Assembly (NCBI RefSeq): GCF_025947285.1
Contig: NZ_CP110008.1
Coordinates: forward strand, 1,937,001 to 2,001,000
DNA length: 64,000 bases
From: Flavobacterium sp. N2820
GTDB lineage: Bacteria; Bacteroidota; Bacteroidia; Flavobacteriales; Flavobacteriaceae
Direction: 5' to 3'
Shown: piece by piece, positions 1 to 7,863 of the stretch
Numbering within the stretch: the first letter of the stretch is position 1
How the letters are laid out: each line of letters begins with the position of its first letter
Position numbers and translations under genes: made by a program
Notes under the pieces: model-generated
The model's input: only the letters and a program-made list of their open reading frames with translations
Told to the model about the DNA's origin: nothing
The model's database searches: none

Positions 1-954
1 CGCTATTAATTTGATATGTTCTGGGGTTGTTCCGCAACATCCGCCAATAATATTTACTAAATTTTCCTGTAAATATTCACGAATTAATTGTTGCATTTCC
101 TCAGGCGTTTGGTCGTATTGCCCGAAAGCATTGGGTAAACCAGCATTTGGATGGGCTGAAATATTTAAAGATGTATTATTTCCTAGTCGTTTCAAATATG
201 GTTTCAATTGATCAGCTCCTAAAGCGCAATTAAATCCAATACTCAACAATGGAATATGTGAAATCGAAATTAAAAAAGCTTCAACAGTTTGTCCCGATAA
301 TGTTCTTCCCGAAGCATCCGTAATAGTTCCGGAAACCATTATAGGAATATCAATGTTTCGCTCATCTTTCACTTCTTCAATTGCAAACAAAGCGGCTTTC
401 GCATTTAACGTATCGAAAATCGTTTCTACCAAAAGCAAATCGCAACCGCCATCAATTAAAGCTTCGACTTGTTGTTTATAGGCAATTTTTAAATCGTCAA
501 AATTTACAGCGCGAAATCCTGGGTCGTTAACATCAGGTGACATAGATGCTGTTCTGTTTGTTGGTCCGATGGAACCTGCCACAAATCTTGGGCGTTCAGT
601 GTTTTTGGCTGTAAATTCATCCGCCACTTCACGAGCAATTTTAGCCGATTGAAAATTCAATTCGTAGACTAAATCTTCCAAATAATAATCCGCCATTCCG
701 ATAGTCGTTCCCGAAAAAGTATTGGTTTCTACAATATCAGCACCCGCTTCAAAATAAGCGCGATGTACTGATTTTACAGCTTCTGGTTGGGTAATGGAAA
801 GCAAATCGTTGTTTCCTTTTAATGGATGCGGAAAATCTTTAAAGCGTTCGCCTCTAAAATCTTCTTCTTCAAATTTATAACGTTGTAACATCGTTCCCAT
901 GGCTCCATCGAGCACGAGAATTCGTTTTTTGATTTCTTCTTGAATTTTTGACAT
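1..954 (-). CDS. metH: Methionine synthase, homocysteine-binding half (partial, 3' end beyond the left edge)
   Basis: This is the start of a gene whose 318 visible codons remain open to the left edge. It encodes the homocysteine S-methyltransferase domain of cobalamin-dependent methionine synthase, which activates homocysteine through zinc. The protein opens with [20 protein letters not shown], and the DGAMGTMLQ stretch is typical of the family. The zinc-binding cysteines are visible: one in [12 protein letters not shown] and the pair in [12 protein letters not shown] near the edge. In many Flavobacteria MetH is split, with this domain encoded apart from the cobalamin part; whether that holds here cannot be seen. 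The ATG at 954 lies 75 nt after a SAM-I riboswitch, so expression should fall when SAM is high. Confidence 0.93.
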   Translation of the reverse strand, partial: MSKIQEEIKKRILVLDGAMGTMLQRYKFEEEDFRGERFKDFPHPLKGNNDLLSITQPEAVKSVHRAYFEAGADIVETNTFSGTTIGMADYYLEDLVYELNFQSAKIAREVADEFTAKNTERPRFVAGSIGPTNRTASMSPDVNDPGFRAVNFDDLKIAYKQQVEALIDGGCDLLLVETIFDTLNAKAALFAIEEVKDERNIDIPIMVSGTITDASGRTLSGQTVEAFLISISHIPLLSIGFNCALGADQLKPYLKRLGNNTSLNISAHPNAGLPNAFGQYDQTPEEMQQLIREYLQENLVNIIGGCCGTTPEHIKLIA

Positions 955-1028
955 AACTTAGTAACCTTTGTAGGTTTTGATTTAATTCTATGTTATGTTA
1001 TCGCAGAAAAGTGGAGAGATTTCTTTGA

Positions 1029-1130
1029 GTTATCTTTTTCCGATAAAATCGAAATAGAATGTAGCACCTTCTACAAGAGTAGGGTTGCTAAGCTTTCAAT
1101 GGGTCTATTCCCTCCAGCTTTCGTGATAAC
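1029..1130 (-). promoter_or_regulatory. SAM-I (S-box) riboswitch upstream of metH
   Basis: Read on the minus strand, the leader holds the conserved S-box core: GAAAGC-tGGAGGGA, then GACCCattGAAAGC, AGCAACC, and AGAAGGTGCTACATTC. The P1 helix is closed by GTTATC (1130-1125) with GATAAC (1034-1029). No U-tract terminator lies between the aptamer and the ATG at 954, so control is probably translational. Two possible expression-platform elements lie downstream: a second GATAAC (1002-997) that could compete for the same P1 strand, and a small AACCT/AGGTT hairpin (963-976) just before the start codon. S-box leaders before methionine genes are well established; the platform is my inference. Confidence 0.93.
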
Positions 1131-1153
1131 AAACAGTATATTTATGAACACTG

Positions 1154-1161
1154 CAAATGTA
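1154..1161 (-). promoter_or_regulatory. Promoter -7 element for the SAM-I leader/metH
   Basis: TACATTTG matches the Bacteroidota -7 consensus TAnnTTTG. It lies about 24 nt upstream of the first riboswitch helix, so the transcript would begin just before the aptamer. No good TTTG is visible at the -33 position. Confidence 0.6.
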
Positions 1162-1284
1162 GTAACAAAATTGAAATTAAGAAATATTTTCTATAAATTC
1201 ATTAATTATACATATTTTGTAGATTTATAATCTATTTTAAAATATAAATTAAGAATAAAAATCTAAATAATTTTTCAAAAAGCT

Positions 1285-2457
1285 TTATTCTAACGCCTGT
1301 TTCAAATCATTAATTACATCTTGAACCGTTTCCAAACCAACAGAAACACGAACCAAGCCGTCGGTTATACTTACTGCTAATCGTTCTTCTTCAGTTAGCT
1401 TACTATGAGTTGTAGAAGCTGGATGTGTCACAATCGAACGCGTGTCACCTAAATTTGCAGACAAGGAACATAATTTGATTTTATCTAAGAATTTTCTACC
1501 TGATTCAATTCCTCCTTTAATTTCAAACGCTACAATATTTCCGCCTAATTTCATTTGCTTTTTAGCGACTTCATATTGTGGATGCGATTTCAAAAATGGA
1601 TATTTCACCGAAGCTACATTTGGATGGTTTTCTAAAAATTCGGCAACTTTTAAAGCGTTTTCGCAATGTTTTTCGATACGAACTGGCAACGTTTCTAAAC
1701 TTTTTGACAACACCCAAGCATTAAAAGGCGACAAAGCAGGTCCGGTATTGCGAGAAAACAAATAAATTTCACGAATTAAATCAGAGCGACCAACGGTTAC
1801 TCCACCTAAAACACGACCTTGACCATCGATTAATTTGGTTGCAGAATGAATTACTAAATCCGCTCCAAATTGAATAGGATTTTGAATGTAGGGCGTGGCA
1901 AAACAATTATCGATAATTAAAATCAAATTGTGTTTTTTAGCAAGTTGCCCTAACAATTCTAAATCTAAAATATCAACCGCTGGATTGGTTGGCGATTCTG
2001 CGTAAAGGATTTTGGTATTCGGTTGGATAAAATTTTCAATCGTTTCAGGTTGATTGACATCGAAATAGGAAGTTGTGATGTTCCATTTTGGAAAATATTT
2101 GGTAAACAACGTGTGTGTTGAACCAAAAACACTACTTGCTGAAACGATATGATCACCCGAATTTAATAAAGCCGCAAAAGTAGAATACACCGCTGCCATT
2201 CCTGTTGCAAAAGCGTAACCGTCTTCTGCACCTTCCATTTGACAAATTTTTTCAACAAATTCTGATGTATTGGGATTGGAAAATCGGCTATAAATATTTC
2301 TTTCCTTTTCCTCCGCAAATGAAGCGCGCATATCTTCCGCATCTTCAAAAATAAAACTAGAGGTTAAATATAGTGGAACGGAGTGTTCTAAATATTGTGT
2401 ACGTTCTAATTGGATTCTGATGGCTTGGGTTTCTAATCCTAATTTTTGGTTGCTCAT
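1285..2457 (-). CDS. metZ: O-succinyl/O-acetylhomoserine sulfhydrylase (MetZ-like, Cys/Met metabolism PLP enzyme)
   Basis: This 390-residue member of the trans-sulfuration PLP-dependent family converts an activated homoserine to homocysteine (sulfhydrylase) or cystathionine (gamma-synthase). Family landmarks in order are YSRFSNPNT near residue 57, the PLP-contacting ATGMAAV, the IIDNCFATPY aspartate, and the Schiff-base lysine in HSATKLIDGQGR. The HSATK-x-I-DGQGR form is typical of MetZ proteins. It is the last gene of the metY-metX-thrA-metZ series, 115 nt after thrA, with a hairpin in between. Why the operon carries both this and MetY is not evident; cystathionine gamma-synthase activity is the main alternative. 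Confidence 0.88.
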   Translation of the reverse strand: MSNQKLGLETQAIRIQLERTQYLEHSVPLYLTSSFIFEDAEDMRASFAEEKERNIYSRFSNPNTSEFVEKICQMEGAEDGYAFATGMAAVYSTFAALLNSGDHIVSASSVFGSTHTLFTKYFPKWNITTSYFDVNQPETIENFIQPNTKILYAESPTNPAVDILDLELLGQLAKKHNLILIIDNCFATPYIQNPIQFGADLVIHSATKLIDGQGRVLGGVTVGRSDLIREIYLFSRNTGPALSPFNAWVLSKSLETLPVRIEKHCENALKVAEFLENHPNVASVKYPFLKSHPQYEVAKKQMKLGGNIVAFEIKGGIESGRKFLDKIKLCSLSANLGDTRSIVTHPASTTHSKLTEEERLAVSITDGLVRVSVGLETVQDVINDLKQALE

Positions 2458-2525
2458 TGTTTGTTTGTTTTTAACATATAAGTTTAACTTGACTTACATA
2501 GAATAGTTTAAGTTCATTTAAGTGT

Positions 2526-2559
2526 AAAACCCACAAGACTTTTACATCTTGCAGGTTTT
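2526..2559 (-). terminator. Hairpin between thrA and metZ (partial terminator or repeat element)
   Basis: AAAACC-TG-CAAGA and TCTTG-TG-GGTTTT form an imperfect stem with a symmetric 2-nt internal loop, interrupted by TGTAAAAG. It ends in GGTTTT but lacks a long U-tract, so it may only dampen read-through into metZ. A repeat element is the other possibility. Confidence 0.45.
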
Positions 2560-2572
2560 GGAGTTTGGATGG

Positions 2573-4987
2573 TTATAATTTTTTTTCGGATAAACGTAAA
2601 ATATCGCCAAAAACACCTCTTGCGGTTACCGAAGCTCCAGCTCCAGCTCCCTGAATTACGATAGGTTGCTCTCCATAAGATTCTGTATAAATTTCGAAAA
2701 TAGAATCCGAACCTTTTAATGACCCTAAAGCAGAATTGGCTGGAACAGAGATTAATTTCACTTCCAATTTTCCCTTGTCTTGTTGCAAATCGCCTGATAA
2801 TTCACCGATATAACGCAAAACTTCATTTGGACCTTGAGCGTCTTTGATATTTTGATAAATTCCGTCTAATTCTGACAAACGTTTTAAGAAATCTGATGCA
2901 CTTCCTTCGCGCAACGCTTCTGGTATTAAGTTTTTAATTTGGATTTCTTCAAATTCGTTTTGTAAATCTAATTCGCGTGCTAAGATTAATAATTTTCGCC
3001 CAACATCGTTTCCGTTTAAATCTTCTCTTGGATCAGGTTCGGTAAAACCCTTATCGATGGCTTCTTGCAATACTTCGCTGAATTTCTTGTTATCTATCGA
3101 AAAATTATTGAATAAATAACTCAATGTTCCCGAGAAAACACCTTTAATCTTAGTGATATTTTCACCTGATAAATGCAGTAATTTAATCGTATCAATCAAT
3201 GGTAATCCAGCGCCAACATTAGTTTCGTACAAATATTCTTTTTGGTTTTCTTTTAACACTTTTCGTAGTTTTTTATAGAAATCAATACTCACGGTATTCG
3301 CCACTTTGTTTGACGAAATCAAATCAAAACTGTTTTCGGCTAACGAAATGTAATTTTCAATGAAAGTCGAACTTGCCGTATTATCTATTGCAATTAAGTT
3401 TTCTAAATGATGTTCTTTCGCGTAAGCAATAATATCTTCAACTTTATAATCTTGGCCTTTATCTTCTAACGTAGCTTTCCAGTTTTCGCTAATTCCGAAT
3501 TTATTCAACAACACCTTCTTTGAATTTGCAATAGCAAATACATTTAACTTGATTCCTTTTCGCTTTTCAATGTTTTTTGCCGATTCTAGAATTTGAGAAA
3601 TCAAAGTTCCTCCAACCGTTCCGTGACCAAAAATGGCGATGTTGATTTTTTTGGCTACACCAAAAATTTCGCCGTGAATAACATTTAAAGCGCGTTTGAA
3701 TTCATCTTGACTAATCACCAAACTGATATTTCTTCCGGTAACCGTATTGTTCAACAAAATTGGCGTGATTTTATTTCGAATTAATGCCGTGTATGATTTG
3801 TGAAAATTGGTTAAATCTTGACCAATAATCGAAATCACTGCAATGTTATCGTTTACCGAAATTTTATTGACATCTTTCGTATAAAAATCGGTTTCAAATT
3901 CTTTTTCTAAACCAACTAACGCTTTGGAAGCCTTATCAGAACTCACGACCAAACCAATTCCTCTTTCTGAAGAACCTTGCGAAATAATACTTACACTGAT
4001 GTCGTTTTCAGCCATCACATGGAAAATTCGTGCATCCACACCTGTTTTTCCTAACAAACCTCTTCCTTCTAAATTAATCAGCGAAACATTCGTTAAAACC
4101 GAAAGCGATTTGATCCCTTCATTGGTTTGTTCAGAAGTGATTAACGTTCCTTCATTTTCGGGATTGAAGGTATTTAAAATACGTAACGGAATATTTTTTT
4201 CCACCAAAGGAATGATAGTTTTAGCATGTAAAATTTGTGCTCCAAAATTTGCCAACTCATTCGCTTCGTTAAATGACAAACGCTCGATTTTTTTTGCATC
4301 AGCAACTAAATCTGGATTAGCAGTAAAAATTCCATCAACGTGGGTATAATTTTGAAATTCTTCGGCATTTAGATAATTTGCTAATAATGAAGCTGTGTAA
4401 TTACTACCGTTTCTTCCTAAAGTTGTGGTTTCGTTGTGTAATGTCGAACCAATAAATCCCGTTACAATATTAACTTTATCTGTGTTTTTTTCGAAATAAT
4501 CCAAGACATTTCGCTTTGAAACAGCTTCAATTGGCTGTGCATTTCCAAAATTTATATCCGTTTTTATCAATTGGCGTGCATCTGTAAATTGTGCTTTGAT
4601 GCTGTTTTCGTTCAAGACATATGCCACGTATTTTGCAGCTAGAATTTCGCCATACGCAATGACTTGGTCTTTGATTTTTTCGCTATAATCTCCTAAAAGC
4701 GAAACACCTTCTAATAATTTCTGCAAAACGGTAAATTCTTCTTCAAAGATATTTTCTGTCAAGCTTTCTAATTGATATTTTTTGAATTGTTCAAAATCTG
4801 CTTGAAAACTGATGTTGGCTTGTGCTTTTTTTAGTAAAATTACTAATTCGTCAGTTGCGTTTCCTCTTGCCGAAACGACCACTGCTATAGGTTCGTTATT
4901 GAAATATTTTTGAGCAATCGTTTGAATTACTTTTTGCAATCCTTCTCCGTTTGCTAATGATTTTCCTCCAAATTTTAATATTTTCAT
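2573..4987 (-). CDS. thrA: Bifunctional aspartate kinase / homoserine dehydrogenase I
   Basis: This 804-residue fusion catalyses the first and third steps from aspartate to homoserine, feeding methionine and threonine. The N-terminal kinase domain begins KFGGKSLANGEGL and carries TTTLGRNGSNYTA. Central ACT-type regulatory domains follow (GKTGVDARIFHVMAENDISV region). The homoserine dehydrogenase part begins about residue 455 with the nucleotide-binding IAIFGHGTVGG and contains VFSGTLSYLFNNF and EPDPREDLNGNDVGRK. Length matches the ThrA family (about 800-820). It lies inside the metY-metX-thrA-metZ set, which suggests its flux is directed to methionine. A separate monofunctional aspartate kinase is encoded at 49713-50966. 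Confidence 0.96.
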   Translation of the reverse strand: MKILKFGGKSLANGEGLQKVIQTIAQKYFNNEPIAVVVSARGNATDELVILLKKAQANISFQADFEQFKKYQLESLTENIFEEEFTVLQKLLEGVSLLGDYSEKIKDQVIAYGEILAAKYVAYVLNENSIKAQFTDARQLIKTDINFGNAQPIEAVSKRNVLDYFEKNTDKVNIVTGFIGSTLHNETTTLGRNGSNYTASLLANYLNAEEFQNYTHVDGIFTANPDLVADAKKIERLSFNEANELANFGAQILHAKTIIPLVEKNIPLRILNTFNPENEGTLITSEQTNEGIKSLSVLTNVSLINLEGRGLLGKTGVDARIFHVMAENDISVSIISQGSSERGIGLVVSSDKASKALVGLEKEFETDFYTKDVNKISVNDNIAVISIIGQDLTNFHKSYTALIRNKITPILLNNTVTGRNISLVISQDEFKRALNVIHGEIFGVAKKINIAIFGHGTVGGTLISQILESAKNIEKRKGIKLNVFAIANSKKVLLNKFGISENWKATLEDKGQDYKVEDIIAYAKEHHLENLIAIDNTASSTFIENYISLAENSFDLISSNKVANTVSIDFYKKLRKVLKENQKEYLYETNVGAGLPLIDTIKLLHLSGENITKIKGVFSGTLSYLFNNFSIDNKKFSEVLQEAIDKGFTEPDPREDLNGNDVGRKLLILARELDLQNEFEEIQIKNLIPEALREGSASDFLKRLSELDGIYQNIKDAQGPNEVLRYIGELSGDLQQDKGKLEVKLISVPANSALGSLKGSDSIFEIYTESYGEQPIVIQGAGAGASVTARGVFGDILRLSEKKL

Positions 4988-4991
4988 TTGT

Positions 4992-5075
4992 TTAGATTTT
5001 ATTTTTTAGTGGTAACAAATGGTATCGCTTTTTATTTGATTTTGCTTCCGCAAATAGCTTTGTGAGCGATTTCAT
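4992..5075 (-). CDS. Possible 27-residue basic peptide between metX and thrA
   Basis: A short ATG-initiated frame starts 7 nt after the metX stop and ends 4 nt before the thrA start codon, so it fills nearly all of the gap. It would encode a lysine-rich peptide beginning MKSLTKLFAEAKSNKK and ending in KNKI. It is not enriched in Met, Thr or Cys, so it does not look like an attenuation peptide. It could couple metX and thrA translation, be a real microprotein, or be chance. I recognise no family. Confidence 0.3.
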   Translation of the reverse strand: MKSLTKLFAEAKSNKKRYHLLPLKNKI

Positions 5076-5082
5076 TGTGTTT

Positions 5083-6048
5083 TTAATTAAATATAGGTTT
5101 AAGTATGTTGTTTAGTTGTTCAAATTCTATCAAGAAAGCATCGTGTCCGTGAATGGATTTGATTTCGTGATAATATGCGTTGTTTTTGTAGTTTTTGATT
5201 TCCAAAAATGCGGTTTTGATTTCGTTTGCCGTAAAAAAATAATCGGAATCCATACTAATTAGATAAATGTTAGAAGTGATGTTTTTTATGACTTCTGCTT
5301 GATTTCTGTTTTTAAAAATATCTGTAGTTTTCAATAAATGATTCATGAGTTTGTAAGCCGAAAGTTGAAAACGGTTTTGCAATTTTTCTCCGTGATGCAA
5401 CAACCAACTTTCCACTTGAAACAATCCTTCTAAATTTTGCAATTGAGCATGGAATTTTTCTTGTAAAGATTCGGGTGTTCGATACAATAACATGGCGTGA
5501 ATTCTGGCATCGTGAATTGGATTTTTGGAATTATTCAAAATCAAATCTTGAATTAATACATTTCCAATCAACCAATCAGAAGCTTTCCAACTTGTTGCTA
5601 CCGGAATCAGATTTGCAATTGCTTTTGGTCGAATAACCGTCATTTCCCAAGCAATTGCACCGCCTAAACTTCCTCCAATAACAGCAAAAATTTGAGTCAC
5701 TTTAAACGAATCGATTCCTTTCCAGAATAAATTAGCAATATCGTGGTTTGTAAAATCTTGATAATTTTCAATCAAATTTTCTTTGTCTTGATAGCCGTTT
5801 CCGGGAATATTGAAAGCTAAAACTGCATATTTTTTAGTATCGATAATTTTATCATCGCCAATTAACGATTGCCACCAACCGTTTTCACCAATAACTTGCG
5901 AATTTCCAGTTAAAGCATGATTCACTACCACCAAAGGTGCAGAACCTACAGGTTGCCCGAACAGTTGATAGGACAAAATCACTTTTGCTTGCACAACTCC
6001 ATTTTGCAATGGAACATTTTGAAACACTATTTTTTGAATTTTACTCAT
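5083..6048 (-). CDS. metX: Homoserine O-acetyltransferase-like alpha/beta hydrolase (MetX family)
   Basis: This 321-residue alpha/beta-hydrolase-fold protein is expected to acylate homoserine for the sulfhydrylases encoded beside it. A catalytic triad is visible: Ser in GGSLGG (about residue 127), Asp in SMDSDYFF, and His in SIHGHDAFL near the C-terminus. The oxyanion region VVNHALTGNS is also MetX-like. It is shorter than many bacterial MetX proteins (about 350-380), as is common for compact Bacteroidota versions. Acetyl versus succinyl donor cannot be decided from sequence by eye. It follows metY after 64 nt that contain a terminator-like hairpin. Confidence 0.85.
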   Translation of the reverse strand: MSKIQKIVFQNVPLQNGVVQAKVILSYQLFGQPVGSAPLVVVNHALTGNSQVIGENGWWQSLIGDDKIIDTKKYAVLAFNIPGNGYQDKENLIENYQDFTNHDIANLFWKGIDSFKVTQIFAVIGGSLGGAIAWEMTVIRPKAIANLIPVATSWKASDWLIGNVLIQDLILNNSKNPIHDARIHAMLLYRTPESLQEKFHAQLQNLEGLFQVESWLLHHGEKLQNRFQLSAYKLMNHLLKTTDIFKNRNQAEVIKNITSNIYLISMDSDYFFTANEIKTAFLEIKNYKNNAYYHEIKSIHGHDAFLIEFEQLNNILKPIFN

Positions 6049-6056
6049 CTTTCTTT

Positions 6057-6095
6057 TAAAAAAAAGACTGCCTTTAGGTAGGTCTATCGGCAGCC
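6057..6095 (-). terminator. Intra-operon terminator between metY and metX
   Basis: On the minus strand GGCTGCC (6095-6089) pairs with GGCAGTC (6072-6066), with one G-U pair and a 16-nt loop, and is followed directly by a run of nine T. The position between two genes of the same pathway suggests partial termination, setting metY above metX-thrA-metZ. Confidence 0.6.
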
Positions 6096-6112
6096 TTCAA
6101 ACAAACAAAAAC

Positions 6113-7405
6113 CTAAACTAAATTTTGAACTGGCAATTTTTCGAAAACACTTTGTAAATCGGCTTTCAAATCTTCAATATCTTCTAATCCAACTGATAAA
6201 CGAATTAAATCTTTCGTTACTCCGGTTGCAATTTGTTGTTCTTCTGACAATTGTTGGTGCGTTGTACTTGCAGGATGAATAATCAATGATTTTGTATCGC
6301 CAATATTTGCCAATAAAGAGAAAAATTGAGTGTCATCAGCTACTTTTTTAGCGGCTTCATAACCGCCTTTTAATCCAAAAGTTACGATACCACTTTGTCC
6401 TTCTGGTAAGTATTGCTGGGCTAAATTGTAATATTTTGAGGAAATCAATCCAGGATAATTTACCCAAGCCACTTCAGAACGTTTTTGTAACCATTTCGCT
6501 AATTCTAAAGCATTCTCACTGTGTTTTTTGATTCGAATTGCTAAAGTTTCCAAACCTTGAATAATTTGAAATGCATTGAACGGACTTAAAGCAGCTCCTA
6601 AATCGCGTAAGCCTTCGATTCTAACTTTTGCAATAAATGAAGCTGCACCTAAAACTTCATAATATTTCAATCCGTGATAACCTGCTGAAGGTTCTGTGAA
6701 TTCTGGGAATTTTCCGTTGCTCCAATCGAAATTTCCTGCATCGATGATAACACCTCCAAGAGAAGTTCCGTTTCCACCGATGTATTTGGTTAACGAGTGA
6801 ATAACGATGTTTGCTCCGTGTTCGATTGGGTTCAGCAAAAAGGGTGTTACCACTGTGTTATCCACAATAAAAGGCACTTTGTAGGTTTGTGCGGCTTTTG
6901 AAATGGCTTTTAAATCGAGTACATCTAATTTTGGATTTCCTAAACTTTCGGCGAAGAACACTCGGGTATTTTCTTGAGCTGCATTTAAGAAATTTTCTGG
7001 ATTTGATGGATCTACAAATGTTGTGGTGATGCCTAATCTTGGCAAAGTCACGTTTAATAAATTGTAAGTTCCGCCATATAAACTGTTAGAAGCTACAATG
7101 TGATCGCCTGCTTTTAATAAAGTTAACAAAGCAGTAGAGATTGCTGCGGTTCCTGAAGCGGTTACGACAGCTCCAATTCCGCCTTCTAATTTGGCTAAAC
7201 GTTGTTCTAAGATATCGTTTGTTGGATTATTTAATCGTGTGTAAATAAAACCCGCTTCAGCTAAACCGAAAAGATTGGCTGCATGATCTGAATTTTTGAA
7301 AACGTAGGAAGTAGTTTGGTAAATTGGAACTGCCCTTGTTCCACCATTTTTAGTTACGTCGTGTCCTGCGTGTAGTGCGTTTGTTGCAAATTTATGTGTA
7401 CTCAT
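6113..7405 (-). CDS. metY: O-acetylhomoserine sulfhydrylase (aminocarboxypropyltransferase)
   Basis: This 430-residue PLP enzyme of the Cys/Met metabolism family makes homocysteine from O-acetylhomoserine and sulfide. Landmarks are YTRLNNPTNDILEQRLA near residue 55, TASGTAAIS, FIVDNTVVTPF, and the PLP lysine in HSLTKYIGGNGTSLGG. That last motif and the insert of about 40 residues after it (FPEFTEPSAGYHGLKY) separate MetY from MetB/MetZ. It is the first gene after a long leader that contains a Met/Cys-rich peptide, an attenuator terminator and a second Cys-rich mini-ORF, so expression probably responds to Met and Cys supply. Confidence 0.94.
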   Translation of the reverse strand: MSTHKFATNALHAGHDVTKNGGTRAVPIYQTTSYVFKNSDHAANLFGLAEAGFIYTRLNNPTNDILEQRLAKLEGGIGAVVTASGTAAISTALLTLLKAGDHIVASNSLYGGTYNLLNVTLPRLGITTTFVDPSNPENFLNAAQENTRVFFAESLGNPKLDVLDLKAISKAAQTYKVPFIVDNTVVTPFLLNPIEHGANIVIHSLTKYIGGNGTSLGGVIIDAGNFDWSNGKFPEFTEPSAGYHGLKYYEVLGAASFIAKVRIEGLRDLGAALSPFNAFQIIQGLETLAIRIKKHSENALELAKWLQKRSEVAWVNYPGLISSKYYNLAQQYLPEGQSGIVTFGLKGGYEAAKKVADDTQFFSLLANIGDTKSLIIHPASTTHQQLSEEQQIATGVTKDLIRLSVGLEDIEDLKADLQSVFEKLPVQNLV

Positions 7406-7459
7406 GATATTTTATTTTTTGATGTTATTGTATTTTTTAATGTCTTTACTGAGTTTGAT

Positions 7460-7510
7460 TCAGTTACACATTCGACAACATCGTCTTGGATTATAAATGG
7501 CTATTTTCAT
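7460..7510 (-). CDS. Cys-rich mini-ORF (16 residues), putative second leader peptide of metY
   Basis: The frame ATG...TGA encodes MKIAIYNPRRCCRMCN: three cysteines and an internal methionine within the last six residues. It starts 21 nt beyond the attenuator T-run and stops 54 nt before the metY ATG, so it would be translated only in transcripts that escape termination. A small inverted repeat (ACTGA at 7464-7460, TCAGT at 7452-7448) overlaps the stop codon. Clustered Cys codons (11, 12, 15) are what a cysteine-sensing leader would use. Cys-rich upstream ORFs before sulfur genes are known in mycobacteria; function here is inferred. Confidence 0.55.
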   Translation of the reverse strand: MKIAIYNPRRCCRMCN

Positions 7511-7530
7511 TATTTTGTTGATTTTTAGAA

Positions 7531-7561
7531 ATAAAAAAACCTCTGCTTTTCGACAGAGGTT
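7531..7561 (-). terminator. Attenuator terminator in the metY leader
   Basis: AACCTCTG (7561-7554) and CAGAGGTT (7545-7538) form a perfect 8-bp stem, extendable by one U-G pair, followed by TTTTTTTA. The upstream arm CCTCTG is also an exact complement of CAGAGG (7607-7602) inside the leader peptide coding sequence. Two mutually exclusive helices are therefore possible, the second of which would prevent termination. Confidence 0.85.
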
Positions 7562-7586
7562 ATATTGAATTAATTTACTTTTAAAA

Positions 7587-7655
7587 TTATGCAATAGTCT
7601 TCCTCTGCGGATTGTTCCACATCATCATACATATATTGCACATTGTAAAGTTCAT
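7587..7655 (-). CDS. Met/Cys-rich leader peptide (22 residues) controlling metY-metX-thrA-metZ
   Basis: The frame starts MNFTMCNICMMMWNN and continues PQRKTIA before TAA. It has five methionines, three of them consecutive at codons 10-12, and cysteines at codons 6 and 9. Codons 17-18 (CAG AGG) form an arm complementary to the upstream strand of the terminator 26 nt beyond the stop. A ribosome stalled at codons 10-12 would leave this arm free to act as antiterminator; one that reaches the stop codon would cover it and allow termination. The promoter element lies just upstream. The design is that of classical translational attenuation; I recognise no described flavobacterial family. Confidence 0.75.
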   Translation of the reverse strand: MNFTMCNICMMMWNNPQRKTIA

Positions 7656-7681
7656 TTTCTATTTCTTTTAGTTTGATGGGA

Positions 7682-7689
7682 CAAAATTA
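7682..7689 (-). promoter_or_regulatory. Promoter -7 element for the metY leader
   Basis: TAATTTTG fits TAnnTTTG exactly. It lies 27 nt upstream of the leader peptide start codon, giving a short 5' end before the peptide. No clear TTTG is seen at the usual -33 spacing. Confidence 0.55.
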
Positions 7690-7813
7690 GATTTATTTTC
7701 TACAATAAAAAAATAAATAGATTATTTTTCTAAATTTTGCTATTTTAAATAATTAAAATAGATTTTTATTCTAAAAAAATAACATATTACAAAAATAAAA
7801 TCTATTATAAATA

Positions 7814-7838
7814 AAAAAAGAGGCAAAAGCCTCTTTTT
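7814..7838 (-). terminator. Terminator of the T9SS cargo gene
   Basis: AAAAGAGGC-AAAA-GCCTCTTTT is a perfect stem with a tetraloop, 26 nt after the stop codon of the gene ending at 7864. Further complementary TATTATA/TATAATA flanks extend it. Confidence 0.85.
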
Positions 7839-7863
7839 CTATAATAAGTTATGTTAAATAAGT

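Noticed and set aside
1029-1130. Cobalamin riboswitch before metH
   Set aside because: MetH depends on cobalamin, so I looked for a B12 box, but the core motifs (GGAGGGA, GACCC, AGCAACC, AAGGTGCTA) are those of the SAM-I class.
3924-4349. A 141-codon plus-strand frame opposite thrA
   Set aside because: It lies fully antisense to a clear ThrA coding region, with no signal, domain or promoter; a shadow frame.
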